The notes: a model not told the origin generated them from the letters alone. DNA of 8,987 bases from Flavobacteriaceae bacterium (GCA_030834365.1 JAURFJ010000048.1:1-8987), one strand, 5' to 3'. Positions 1 to 7,672 are shown, counted from the first letter of the stretch. Program-made: numbers and translations.

Positions 1-997
1 TGCGATTGACCTTGGAACCGCCAATACGCTGATCATTCACAATGGAAAAGTGGTAGTAGATAGCCCTTCTATCGTGGCGCGCGATCGCATGTCGGGAAAG
101 ATTGTGGCTGTAGGTCAAGAAGCCAACCTGATGCAGGGTAAGACCCACGAGAACATCAAAACCATTAGACCTCTTAAAGACGGTGTAATCGCCGACTTTG
201 ACGCCTCCGAGAAGATGATCGGAATGCTGATCAAGAGCGTTCCGGCCTTACAGAAAAAATTATTTCCGCCCTCGCTGCGCATGGTCATCTGTATTCCGTC
301 TGGAATCACCGAAGTGGAAATGCGTGCAGTAAAAGAATCGGCAGAACGCGTAAACGGAAAAGAAGTCTACCTCATACACGAGCCCATGGCTGCAGCCATT
401 GGTATCGGCCTAGACATCATGAAGCCAAAAGGAAACATGATCGTCGACATCGGAGGAGGAACCACCGAAATCGCCGTAATCGCTTTAGGTGGAATCGTCG
501 TCGACCGCTCGGTTAAGATCGCCGGAGACGTATTCACCAATGACATCATCAACTACATGCGCACCCAGCACAACCTCTTCATCGGAGAGCGCACAGCTGA
601 ACGCATCAAAATAGAGTGTGGTTCGGCTACCGACGAGCTCGACAATCCGCCAGAAAACCTAGAGATTCAGGGTCGAGACTTACTCTCAGGAAAACCCAAA
701 CAAATCGTGGTGAGCTTTAGAGAAGTCGCCAAGGCATTAGACAAGTCTATCGTGCGTATCGAAGAAGCCGTAATGGAGACGCTTTCTCAGACGCCGCCAG
801 AGTTGGCCTCGGACATTTACAACTCAGGTATTTATCTAGCCGGTGGTGGTGCCATGCTTCGCGGACTCGATCAGCGACTCTCTTCGAAAACCGACCTTCC
901 GGTTTACATTGCCGAAGACCCTCTTCGCGCGGTCGTTCGCGGAACCGGAATCGCATTGAAGCACCTCGAGATCTATAAAACCGTGCTCATTCAATAA
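1..997 (+). CDS. mreB: MreB, actin-like rod-shape-determining protein (5' end cut by window edge)
   Basis: Bacterial actin homologue. It binds ATP, polymerises on the inner face of the cytoplasmic membrane and directs side-wall peptidoglycan synthesis by the MreCD-RodA-PBP2 complex. The reading frame is open from base 2, well before the first possible internal GTG at 50. The first visible residues AIDLGTANT are the phosphate-1 loop of the actin fold, so only some 10-15 residues (including any membrane-binding amphipathic helix) are missing. 331 residues are visible. Further motifs are EPMAAAIG (about 127-134), the phosphate-2 loop VDIGGGTTE (about 148-156) and the adenosine loop YLAGGGAMLRG (about 278-288). 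The length fits the usual 335-350 residues. The TAA stop overlaps the mreC start by one base (TAATG), which suggests coupled translation. It heads the cluster visible here; its promoter and start lie outside. Family identification is firm; assignment to MreB rather than Mbl-like paralogues rests on the adjacent mreC. Confidence 0.97.
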   Translation, partial: AIDLGTANTLIIHNGKVVVDSPSIVARDRMSGKIVAVGQEANLMQGKTHENIKTIRPLKDGVIADFDASEKMIGMLIKSVPALQKKLFPPSLRMVICIPSGITEVEMRAVKESAERVNGKEVYLIHEPMAAAIGIGLDIMKPKGNMIVDIGGGTTEIAVIALGGIVVDRSVKIAGDVFTNDIINYMRTQHNLFIGERTAERIKIECGSATDELDNPPENLEIQGRDLLSGKPKQIVVSFREVAKALDKSIVRIEEAVMETLSQTPPELASDIYNSGIYLAGGGAMLRGLDQRLSSKTDLPVYIAEDPLRAVVRGTGIALKHLEIYKTVLIQ

Positions 998-1824
998 TGG
1001 GAAAACTTCTCGCTTTACTTATCAAATGGCGATCTGAAGTTCTTCTTGTTTTTCTACTAGCGACAGCACTTGCCCTTACCGTTACTCAAAGCAGTCACCA
1101 AAAGGCAATCTGGCTCAGTTCTTCAAATGCACTCTTAGGTCGTCTTCACGCCTTCAAAACCTCTTCGACCGAATACTTTTCGTTAAAGAAACGCAATCAA
1201 GAATTGCAAAATGACAACGCGGCGCTGCGCGCCGCGCTCTACCAAGCACAGTTTGAAAAGGCCCTACTAGACGGGTCTATGCGCCTAAGCGACAGCCTAA
1301 CACCCTATGCCGTAATACCCGCCAAGGTGGTCAAAAACAGTGTGCTACGCGAGCGTAACTACCTTACCTTAAACAAAGGCACTCAGCAAGGAGTTTACCC
1401 AGATATGGCTGTAATTAGCGACCAAGGGGTCGTAGGTATTGTAGAACAGAGTGCCGATAATTTTTCAACGGTGATCTCGCTGCTTCACGAAGAGAGCAGC
1501 ATCAATGCAGCTATAAAAGGCACTAATTATTTCGGATCACTAGTGTGGAACGGTCAACGCTTTGACCGCTGTCAGCTTTACGACATTCCCAAAACAGCCG
1601 ATATTCAGATTGGAGACAGCATTGTTACCGGAGGCATGTCGAGCATCTTTGCTCCGGGAATTCTCATCGGTCAAGTGTCTCAGTTCGCCATCGGACAAAA
1701 CAGCAGCTTTTACACCATAGAGGTGAGCCTGTCGAACAATATGGCCAACCTCTCTCAGGTATACGTCATCGACAACCGTCTCAAAGAAGAACGTCTAACC
1801 CTAGAATCGCAAAGCAATGACTGA
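997..1824 (+). CDS. mreC: MreC, rod-shape-determining protein
   Basis: Bitopic inner-membrane protein whose periplasmic part scaffolds the elongasome and activates PBP2. The 275-residue product has a short cytoplasmic N-terminus and one membrane segment at about 14-30. A coiled coil follows at about 60-92, rich in Q, N, E, A and L. The rest is the beta-rich MreC domain, with the recognisable stretch NYLTLNKGTQQGVYPDM (121-137) followed by SDQGVVGIV (141-149), and later GDSIVTGG (206-213) and FAPGILIGQV (218-227). Length is normal for the family. The ATG at 997 shares its A with the mreB stop codon, and no Shine-Dalgarno sequence is visible, so start selection probably depends on re-initiation. 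The last 8 bases overlap mreD. A very GC-rich hairpin lies inside the coiled-coil coding region (1218-1236). Identity is supported by both sequence and gene order. Confidence 0.95.
   Translation: MGKLLALLIKWRSEVLLVFLLATALALTVTQSSHQKAIWLSSSNALLGRLHAFKTSSTEYFSLKKRNQELQNDNAALRAALYQAQFEKALLDGSMRLSDSLTPYAVIPAKVVKNSVLRERNYLTLNKGTQQGVYPDMAVISDQGVVGIVEQSADNFSTVISLLHEESSINAAIKGTNYFGSLVWNGQRFDRCQLYDIPKTADIQIGDSIVTGGMSSIFAPGILIGQVSQFAIGQNSSFYTIEVSLSNNMANLSQVYVIDNRLKEERLTLESQSND
1218..1236. other. All-G/C inverted repeat inside mreC
   Basis: CGCGGCGC and GCGCCGCG form a perfect 8-bp stem of G-C pairs only, around the 3-base loop TGC. It falls within codons 74-80 of mreC (N-A-A-L-R-A-A), in the coiled coil. 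The surrounding gene has mixed composition, so this is locally extreme. It may be only a by-product of GCG/GCC alanine codons, or it may be an mRNA structure that slows ribosomes or RNA decay. The repeat is certain; any function is not. Confidence 0.35.
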
Positions 1825-2323
1825 TTTTAGCCCGCTAGCCGTTCTTCGCTTTTTGGCACTATTTGCCGTACAGGTTTTTATTTTCAACCAGATTCATTGG
1901 TTCGGAAGTGTCTCACCAATGGTACTCGTACTTTTTCTTTATTGGACCCCCATCGACCGTGATATCTTAATCACAATGATAGGAGCATTCGCTTTAGGGC
2001 TAATTACCGATGTCGCCTCAGACACAATGGCCTTTCACGCTATTTCACTCACCGTAGGGGCTTATCTACGCCCTTCAATACTGCGACTGAGCTATGGATC
2101 AAGTGTGAGCTTTCACACCGACAGTCAGTTCAGTGGAACCCTGGGTCAAAACCTGCTGTACCTTTTCTATTTGCTGCTCATACACCACCTGCTCTTCTTT
2201 ACCGTTGAGATTTTTGAACTGAGCAGTGCTTTCGTAATTTTGACAAAGACTGCTATTCATCTGCCCTTTAGTTTTTTAATTGTGGCGTTGATTGCGATTC
2301 TTTTTTCATCCCAAAAACGCTAA
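1817..2323 (+). CDS. mreD: MreD, rod-shape-determining membrane protein
   Basis: Small polytopic inner-membrane partner of MreC in the elongasome. The 168-residue product is strongly hydrophobic, with membrane segments at about 9-25, 33-45, 51-67, 72-90 (weaker), 112-131 and 139-163, matching the five-to-six-helix layout of MreD. The polar loop at about 92-110 falls where Bacteroidota MreD proteins usually have a periplasmic loop. MreD sequences diverge fast, so the assignment leans on length, topology and its place between mreC and mrdA. The ATG lies within the mreC end (ATGACTGA, 8-nt overlap). Its TAA stop is one base before the mrdA ATG. Nothing suggests truncation. Confidence 0.9.
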   Translation: MTDFSPLAVLRFLALFAVQVFIFNQIHWFGSVSPMVLVLFLYWTPIDRDILITMIGAFALGLITDVASDTMAFHAISLTVGAYLRPSILRLSYGSSVSFHTDSQFSGTLGQNLLYLFYLLLIHHLLFFTVEIFELSSAFVILTKTAIHLPFSFLIVALIAILFSSQKR

Positions 2324-2324
2324 G

Positions 2325-4199
2325 ATGTCTCGCTTTCTGTTGTCATTCTCGGTCATACTGGTAGGTGTGCTCTTCATCGCACGCCTTGTTAATCTGCAGC
2401 TCTTTTTTAAGGAGTCGACTTTGGCCGAGTCTGATCCGGCGATTACCAAAGAATTTATATACCCCGAGCGCGGATTCATCTACGATCGCAACAACGAACT
2501 GTTGGTCTCTAATCAAGTGGCCTACGACGTCATTGTGATTCCGAGTGCGGTCAAGGAGTTAGACACCCTGGCGTTTCTTCAGCTACTCGATTTAGACCAA
2601 GAGCTATTCGAACAGCGTATGAAGCGAGCCGAGAATTACTCGCGAAGACTACCCTCTGTAATTGTATCTAGCTTATCTAAAGAGCGTTACGCGGTTCTTC
2701 AAGAAAAACTCAGACGCTTCGAGGGCTTTTTCATTAGAAAAAAATCACTACGATCGTATCACACAGCCGCCTCAGCTAATGTGCTCGGATACATAAGCGA
2801 GGTCAACCCAACCGACATGCGTTCAAACGCGTACTACATTGCCGGAGAAAACATAGGTCGCACCGGAATCGAGCGCCAATACGAAGAGCTGCTCCGAGGC
2901 AAAAAAGGGGTACGCTATATTCAGAAAGACCGCTTTAACCGCGAGATCGGATCGTATCAAGACGGAGTCCTTGACAGCCTCCCTACCATGGGTGAAAACT
3001 TGCAAATCACTATCGACAAGACGCTTCAAGAGTACGGCGAGCTACTAATGAACGGCAAGCGGGGCGGAATCGTTGCCATAGAGCCGTCAACCGGAGAAAT
3101 TTTGAGCATGATCAGCGGCCCCACCTATGACCCCTCGCTGCTAGTGGGGCGCAAGCGCTCCAAAAACTACACCGAGCTCTATTACGATAGCCTAGCCCGA
3201 CCCACCTGGGATCGCTCTATACTGGCCGAGCCCTCGCCCGGATCGCCCTTCAAAGCCCTCAACGCCCTGGTAGCCCTGCAAGAGGGCATTATTAACCCAA
3301 AAACAACGGTAACCTGTTATGATGGGTTTTTCGTCTACGGTGACAAGCGCGGATGCCATTGTGGAGGTGGTGTTCGCGACCTCATTTCAGGCATACACCA
3401 CTCGTGTAACGCTTTTTTTGCAGAGACCTTCAGATCGTATTACCGAAATTTCGAATCTACCGCTGAGGCACACGACCGCTGGACAGCACATATGAAGAGC
3501 TTTGGCCTTGGAGAATTTTTGGGAGTCGATCTGCCTACGGGAAGACCCGGCCGCATTCCAGACACCGAATACTACGATCGGGCCTATGGCCCGAATCGAT
3601 GGGTCTCGACCTATATCATTTCTAATGCTATCGGTCAAGGAGAGGTTGCGGCCACTCCGCTACAGCTAGCCAATATGACCGCAGCTATAGCCAATCGCGG
3701 ATTTTTCTACACCCCTCACCTTTTGCGTTCAGTCGACGGAAGACCTGTAGTAGATCTTATTCCGAGCTTCACACAAAAGAGGCAAACAACCATAGACCCC
3801 AAGCATTTTGAGCCTGTAATAGAGGGTATGAGCAAAGTATATACAGAAGGGACGGCCCGTTACCTGCAAGTAAAGGGCATTACTATAGCAGGTAAAACTG
3901 GAACGGTAGAAAACTTCACACGCATTGATGGCAAGAAGACCCAGCTAACCGATCACTCGGTTTTTGTGGCATTTGCTCCAGTAGAAGATCCGAAGATAGC
4001 GATCGCCATTTACATTGAGAATGGGTATTACGGGGCGCGTTATGCGGGTCACATTGCCTCGCTCATGATTGAAAAATACCTAAAGGGTAGTATCAGCAGA
4101 ACCGATCTGGAAGCACGCATGCTCAACAAAACACTCGAGCACGAATACGCCAAGCCCTATAGCGGCAAACCCTTTCAAATAAACGAGTATGCGTGGTAG
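2325..4199 (+). CDS. mrdA: Penicillin-binding protein 2 (MrdA), elongasome DD-transpeptidase
   Basis: Class B penicillin-binding protein that crosslinks the glycan strands made by RodA; anchored in the inner membrane with the catalytic domain in the periplasm. With the ATG at 2325 it has 624 residues, a normal PBP2 length. A TTG at 2292 would add 11 residues but lies inside mreD, and the ATG one base after the mreD stop gives the expected start MSRFLLSF directly before the membrane helix (about 4-20). Next comes the dimerisation/pedestal region, including YPERGFIYDRN (about 46-56) and GRTGIERQYEELLRG (about 178-192). The transpeptidase domain carries all three catalytic motifs: SPFK (nucleophile Ser307, Lys310), SCN (360-362) and KTGT (524-527). 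Four cysteines lie at about 331, 344, 346 and 361. It overlaps rodA by 11 nt, fitting the obligate RodA-PBP2 pair. Confidence 0.96.
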   Translation: MSRFLLSFSVILVGVLFIARLVNLQLFFKESTLAESDPAITKEFIYPERGFIYDRNNELLVSNQVAYDVIVIPSAVKELDTLAFLQLLDLDQELFEQRMKRAENYSRRLPSVIVSSLSKERYAVLQEKLRRFEGFFIRKKSLRSYHTAASANVLGYISEVNPTDMRSNAYYIAGENIGRTGIERQYEELLRGKKGVRYIQKDRFNREIGSYQDGVLDSLPTMGENLQITIDKTLQEYGELLMNGKRGGIVAIEPSTGEILSMISGPTYDPSLLVGRKRSKNYTELYYDSLARPTWDRSILAEPSPGSPFKALNALVALQEGIINPKTTVTCYDGFFVYGDKRGCHCGGGVRDLISGIHHSCNAFFAETFRSYYRNFESTAEAHDRWTAHMKSFGLGEFLGVDLPTGRPGRIPDTEYYDRAYGPNRWVSTYIISNAIGQGEVAATPLQLANMTAAIANRGFFYTPHLLRSVDGRPVVDLIPSFTQKRQTTIDPKHFEPVIEGMSKVYTEGTARYLQVKGITIAGKTGTVENFTRIDGKKTQLTDHSVFVAFAPVEDPKIAIAIYIENGYYGARYAGHIASLMIEKYLKGSISRTDLEARMLNKTLEHEYAKPYSGKPFQINEYAW

Positions 4200-5478
4200 C
4201 TTCTTGCTCTTTAGAATCGATGGGCTAAGCATGCTGCTCATTCTAGCGCTCACCACCTTTGGCTGGTTCACAATTTACAGTACCACACTTGAAAACGACA
4301 GTTCAACCGCCCTACTCGACCTAGGGACCTACCACGGAAAACAACTCTTTTTTGGACTCTGCGCGGTAGCAGCCATGCTGCTTTTGAGCTTCGTTGACGA
4401 ACACCTGATCAAACGCTATTCAAGCGTGAGTTACCTAGTCGGAATCGCTCTGCTATTGGGCCTCTTTGTTTTTGGGAGAACTATCGCCGGATCTACTTCT
4501 TGGTACGATCTAGGCCCGCTTAACTTTCAGCCCTCTGAGCTAATGAAGCTGCTGACAGCCCTAGCTATGGCCAAATACCTAAGTGACACAGGAGTAAGCT
4601 TAAAAGCAGGTATACATCAATTCTATGCGGTACTGATTATTGTTGTTCCGGTACTACTCATTGTGCTTCAGCCCGATCCGGGAAGCGCCCTAGTTTATTT
4701 GGCGCTGTTCTTGGTGTTGTTTAGAGAGGGGCTTCCGCTCTACTATCTAGCCGCTGTGGTATTTACCTTATTAGCATTTAGCCTAACGCTGATTTTTGGT
4801 TTGAGCACCATGCTTATAAGCGCGGCACTGCTGTTTGGATTGTATTTTCTGCTACGGCCTAAGAAACAGCGCCCTCCGCTGTACTTTGATTTGCTATTTC
4901 CGGCACTTCAATTTGCCGTAATAGCCCTAACCCCATGGGCTTTTAATTCGGTATTTAAGCAGCACCACCGCGATCGCTTTTCGTTGTGGTTGGGCTTAGA
5001 AAAAAACGCCGAAAAGTTACTTGAGATCAAACAGAGCATTGGGTATAACACCTATCAGGCCGAACAGGCCATCGCATCGGGTCGCTGGTGGGGTAAGGGA
5101 TACCTGCAAGGTACACGCACCAAGGGAGACTTTGTACCCGCCCAGCATACCGACTACATCTTTAGTTCAGTAGGCGAAGAGTGGGGGTTTGTGGTGAGTG
5201 CTCTAGTAGTGCTTTCATTCGTCGGACTACTGCTTCGCCTGATCGTACTTGCAGATCGGCAAAAATTGGCCTTTCATCGCATTTACGGATACGGGGTGAT
5301 CTCGATTTTATTTATTCACTTTACCATCAATATTGGAATGGTGCTCGGAATGCTTCCGACCATCGGAATTCCGCTGCCGTTTTTTAGCTACGGCGGATCA
5401 GGTCTATTCTTCTTTATCTTGATGTGCTTCATCTTTCTCAAGATGGACGCCAACCGCCACAAGACCCACTTTAATTAA
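4189..5478 (+). CDS. rodA: RodA, SEDS-family peptidoglycan glycosyltransferase
   Basis: Polytopic inner-membrane enzyme that polymerises lipid II into glycan strands, partnered with PBP2. The 429-residue product has about ten membrane helices. SEDS landmarks are visible: GSTSWYDLGPLNFQPSEL (101-118), whose Trp105 corresponds to the conserved loop Trp; QPDPGSALV (161-169); FVPAQHTDYIFSSVGEEWGF (315-334), the extracellular-loop region holding the essential Asp (probably Asp322, from family knowledge); and PLPFFSYGGSG (395-405). A hydrophilic insert at about 256-310 makes it longer than many proteobacterial RodA proteins; similar inserts are usual in Bacteroidota. I prefer RodA to FtsW because of the neighbouring mreBCD and mrdA. 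The ATG at 4189 sits inside the mrdA end (11-nt overlap). The TAA stop is interlocked with the stop of the convergent protease gene, with no terminator-like hairpin between them. Confidence 0.95.
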   Translation: MRGSFLLFRIDGLSMLLILALTTFGWFTIYSTTLENDSSTALLDLGTYHGKQLFFGLCAVAAMLLLSFVDEHLIKRYSSVSYLVGIALLLGLFVFGRTIAGSTSWYDLGPLNFQPSELMKLLTALAMAKYLSDTGVSLKAGIHQFYAVLIIVVPVLLIVLQPDPGSALVYLALFLVLFREGLPLYYLAAVVFTLLAFSLTLIFGLSTMLISAALLFGLYFLLRPKKQRPPLYFDLLFPALQFAVIALTPWAFNSVFKQHHRDRFSLWLGLEKNAEKLLEIKQSIGYNTYQAEQAIASGRWWGKGYLQGTRTKGDFVPAQHTDYIFSSVGEEWGFVVSALVVLSFVGLLLRLIVLADRQKLAFHRIYGYGVISILFIHFTINIGMVLGMLPTIGIPLPFFSYGGSGLFFFILMCFIFLKMDANRHKTHFN

Positions 5479-7598
5479 CCCTTTACCGTGTTTCTGACGT
5501 AGGTGAACTGCTTCAAGTCTTTGAGCACGTTTACCGCCTCCTCAACGTATAGGTCTCGGGCTAATTCTCTGTGCCAGCGATTACGCTTTTCTCTCAGAAT
5601 GGAGTCCTTTAGAAATAGTGCCTCTTCGTACTTCAGCGAACTGAAGTTTAGTTTAGAGTCGTAGGTGTCCAATTTTTTGAAGCGATCGGTGCGTTGACGT
5701 AGCTCCTCCTTCTCCTTGCGGTACTCTTCAACGCCTAAAAAGGCCGTCTTGTCGTCACGTTGCTGCTTAATCCACCGAGCCTCCTCTTCAAGCAAAGAAA
5801 CATACTCATTAGCCTTAAGGCGCTCGTTGCTGTTGCCGATTACGCGTTCGAAATCGATCTGTTTGTTCCAAGGCTTAAAGGGGGCAGGATCGATCTGATC
5901 CCAAGCAAGCGGATTGTCTTGGTCCCGCTCTCCTATATCTACATAGGCATAGCGATCGGGCATGACGATATCACTAGATACGCCCTTAAGCTGAGTTGAT
6001 CCGCCGTTTATGCGGTAAAATTTTTGAGTGGTCAACTTCAAGGCCCCAAGATCACCCAAATCATTCGAGCGAATGATGTTTGAGAGTGGAATCACGTTTT
6101 GTACCGTGCCTTTTCCATAAGTGCGCTCACTGCCCAAAATGATAGCCCGCTTGTAGTCTTGCATGGCAGCGGCCAATATTTCTGAAGCCGAAGCCGATAA
6201 TTCGTTTACCAAAATCACTAGTGGGCCGTCATACAGCACCGAAGAATCCGTGTCTTTTTGAATCTCTCTGCGGTTACCAGAGGCCTTTACCTGTACGATA
6301 GGGCCCTCTTCGATAAAGTATCCGGCCATGTCGACTACGGTCTGAAGCGATCCGCCTCCGTTATCGCGCAGATCGAGAATGATTCCCTCTACATTTTCTT
6401 CTTTGAGGCGCTCAATCTCAGCCTTTATATCGGTGGCTGCATTGCGCTCGCTATAGTCTTCAAAGTCTACGTAAAATTTGGGGAGGTTGATGATCCCGTA
6501 TTTGTATTCGTCATCGACAATGGTTGCACTCTTAGCGTAGCTCTCCTCTAACTCAACCACGTCTCGCACTATAGAGATCTCTTCGATGTTACCCGTGACC
6601 CGCTTAACCGTCAAGAAAACGGTAGTGCCTTTTGGCCCCTTGATCAGCTTAATTGTGTCGTCTAGTCGCATCCCAGTAATTTCAACCGGCTCTCCTGATT
6701 CTTGTCGCACCTTGGTGATCTCATCGCCCACCTCTAGGGCTTTTGCGCGCCAAACCGGTCCGCCTGAAATGACCTCGGCAATAAAGGTACCTTCTGGTTT
6801 TTTCTGTAAGCGTGCTCCGATTCCCTCAAACTTTCCAGACATAGAGATGTCGAATACGTCTTTGTCAGAAGGCGCCATGTAATTGGTGTGCGGGTCGAAA
6901 GTTTCAGCCACCGCACCAATGAACGTAGAAAAGTAGTCGTCTCGCTCCAATTCATCTAAAAAGCTGTAGTAATCGTCTAGCGTCTTAAGCAGCTCTTTTC
7001 GGGCCTCTTCTTCAGCCCCTTTTACGACTTTGGCGTCTACATTTTCAATAGCTACCTCTAGCGATTTAGCCTGTTTTTCGATTTTGGCATCGTAGGCCGG
7101 AAGCAAATTCAGCGTGAGTTGGTCTATCCAGCGTTCTTCGAGTTGTTTTTTGGTCTGCACGAAATCAAGGGCGTCGTAATCGACTGCTATCTCGCGAGAT
7201 TTAAACTTGATAGGCTTAGAAAGAACGTCTTGGTAGAGCCCTTTAGACTCCTCAACACGCACTAACAACGTTTCGTAAACCAGATCGAAAAAATCGAGCT
7301 CTTTGTTCTTGAGTTGGTCATCAATATCAAGCTTGTAGGCTTCAAATTTGGAAATATCTTCTGCCAGAAAATAGCGCTTGAGCGGATCTAAGCCCTCGAT
7401 AAAACGGTCAAAGATCTCAGCCGAAAAAGTATCATCAAGCTCTTTAGGGCTATAATGACCCTTTTCTAAGACATAGGTGATCAGATCAATAAGAAGCTTG
7501 TCTTTATTGTCGGTCTGAAAATTATTCGATTCGGTGAAGCTGCACGAGGCAAAAGCGAAAACCAGGACAAAAAGCCCTAATACCACATTCTTTTTCAT
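5475..7598 (-). CDS. prc: Tail-specific (carboxy-terminal processing) protease, Prc/Tsp family, predicted lipoprotein
   Basis: Periplasmic serine protease of family S41 that degrades or trims proteins from their C-termini. Its 707 residues fit the long Prc/Tsp type rather than short CtpA forms. The N-terminus MKKNVVLGLFVLVFAFASC is a lipoprotein signal peptide with the acylated Cys at 19; the -3 Phe is a slightly loose lipobox. No acidic surface-export signal follows (SFTES), so it probably faces the periplasm. A helical N-terminal domain (about 30-235) precedes a PDZ domain (about 250-335). The S41 core (about 360-548) has LDLRDNGGGSL (408-418), NELSASASE (465-473) with nucleophile Ser470, Asp481 and YGKGTVQ with base Lys496. 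These align with E. coli Tsp Ser430, Asp441 and Lys455, with one extra residue before the Lys. A charged helical C-terminal domain (about 550-700) is typical of this type. It is divergent from surE; only a poor -7-like box (TGGGTTTG, minus strand 7654-7647) is visible upstream. Confidence 0.95.
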   Translation of the reverse strand: MKKNVVLGLFVLVFAFASCSFTESNNFQTDNKDKLLIDLITYVLEKGHYSPKELDDTFSAEIFDRFIEGLDPLKRYFLAEDISKFEAYKLDIDDQLKNKELDFFDLVYETLLVRVEESKGLYQDVLSKPIKFKSREIAVDYDALDFVQTKKQLEERWIDQLTLNLLPAYDAKIEKQAKSLEVAIENVDAKVVKGAEEEARKELLKTLDDYYSFLDELERDDYFSTFIGAVAETFDPHTNYMAPSDKDVFDISMSGKFEGIGARLQKKPEGTFIAEVISGGPVWRAKALEVGDEITKVRQESGEPVEITGMRLDDTIKLIKGPKGTTVFLTVKRVTGNIEEISIVRDVVELEESYAKSATIVDDEYKYGIINLPKFYVDFEDYSERNAATDIKAEIERLKEENVEGIILDLRDNGGGSLQTVVDMAGYFIEEGPIVQVKASGNRREIQKDTDSSVLYDGPLVILVNELSASASEILAAAMQDYKRAIILGSERTYGKGTVQNVIPLSNIIRSNDLGDLGALKLTTQKFYRINGGSTQLKGVSSDIVMPDRYAYVDIGERDQDNPLAWDQIDPAPFKPWNKQIDFERVIGNSNERLKANEYVSLLEEEARWIKQQRDDKTAFLGVEEYRKEKEELRQRTDRFKKLDTYDSKLNFSSLKYEEALFLKDSILREKRNRWHRELARDLYVEEAVNVLKDLKQFTYVRNTVKG

Positions 7599-7646
7599 AC
7601 TACAAAGCAGTCTTTTAGCCTTCTAAGTTACTGAAAATGGCTCGTG

Positions 7647-7654
7647 CAAACCCA
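7647..7654 (-). promoter_or_regulatory. Weak candidate -7 box for prc
   Basis: On the minus strand the sequence TGGGTTTG differs from the Bacteroidota -7 consensus TAnnTTTG at one defined base (second position G instead of A) and lies 48 bp before the prc ATG. No TTG at the proper upstream distance is visible. If used, its upstream contacts would overlap the surE -7 region, so the two divergent promoters would compete. This is a weak call made by eye. Confidence 0.22.
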
Positions 7655-7664
7655 ATATTCTCGC

Positions 7665-7672
7665 TACATTTG
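7665..7672 (+). promoter_or_regulatory. Candidate Bacteroidota -7 promoter box for surE
   Basis: TACATTTG is an exact match to TAnnTTTG, the -7 element of the primary Bacteroidota promoter (family knowledge). It is 16 bp upstream of the TTG that gives a normal SurE N-terminus. A transcript starting about 7 bases after the box would have a short, A-rich leader, as is common in this phylum. A clear -33 TTG element is not visible. Because the box lies inside the reading frame extended to GTG 7644, it argues for the downstream start. Confidence 0.5.

Noticed and set aside
50..52. GTG at 50 as the mreB start
   Set aside because: The frame is open upstream to base 2 and encodes IDLGTANT, the first nucleotide-binding loop of MreB, so the gene simply runs off the left edge.
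2292..2324. TTG start at 2292 giving an 11-residue longer PBP2
   Set aside because: It lies inside mreD and puts a basic, Phe-rich stretch before the normal start; ATG 2325, one base after the mreD stop, gives the expected short N-terminus before the membrane helix.
3387..3638. 83-residue open frame on the minus strand within mrdA, and similar minus-strand frames in mreB (115-309, 367-552, 747-956)
   Set aside because: They lie wholly within well-identified genes, show no recognisable domain and read like out-of-frame translations of the coding strand.
5440..5500. Possible bidirectional terminator between rodA and prc
   Set aside because: Only the AT-rich TTAATTAA palindrome is present; I see no GC-rich stem followed by a T-run on either strand.
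6258..6882. Plus-strand open frames of 97 and 98 residues inside prc
   Set aside because: They are antisense to the conserved PDZ and S41 regions, have no upstream signals and resemble no family I know.
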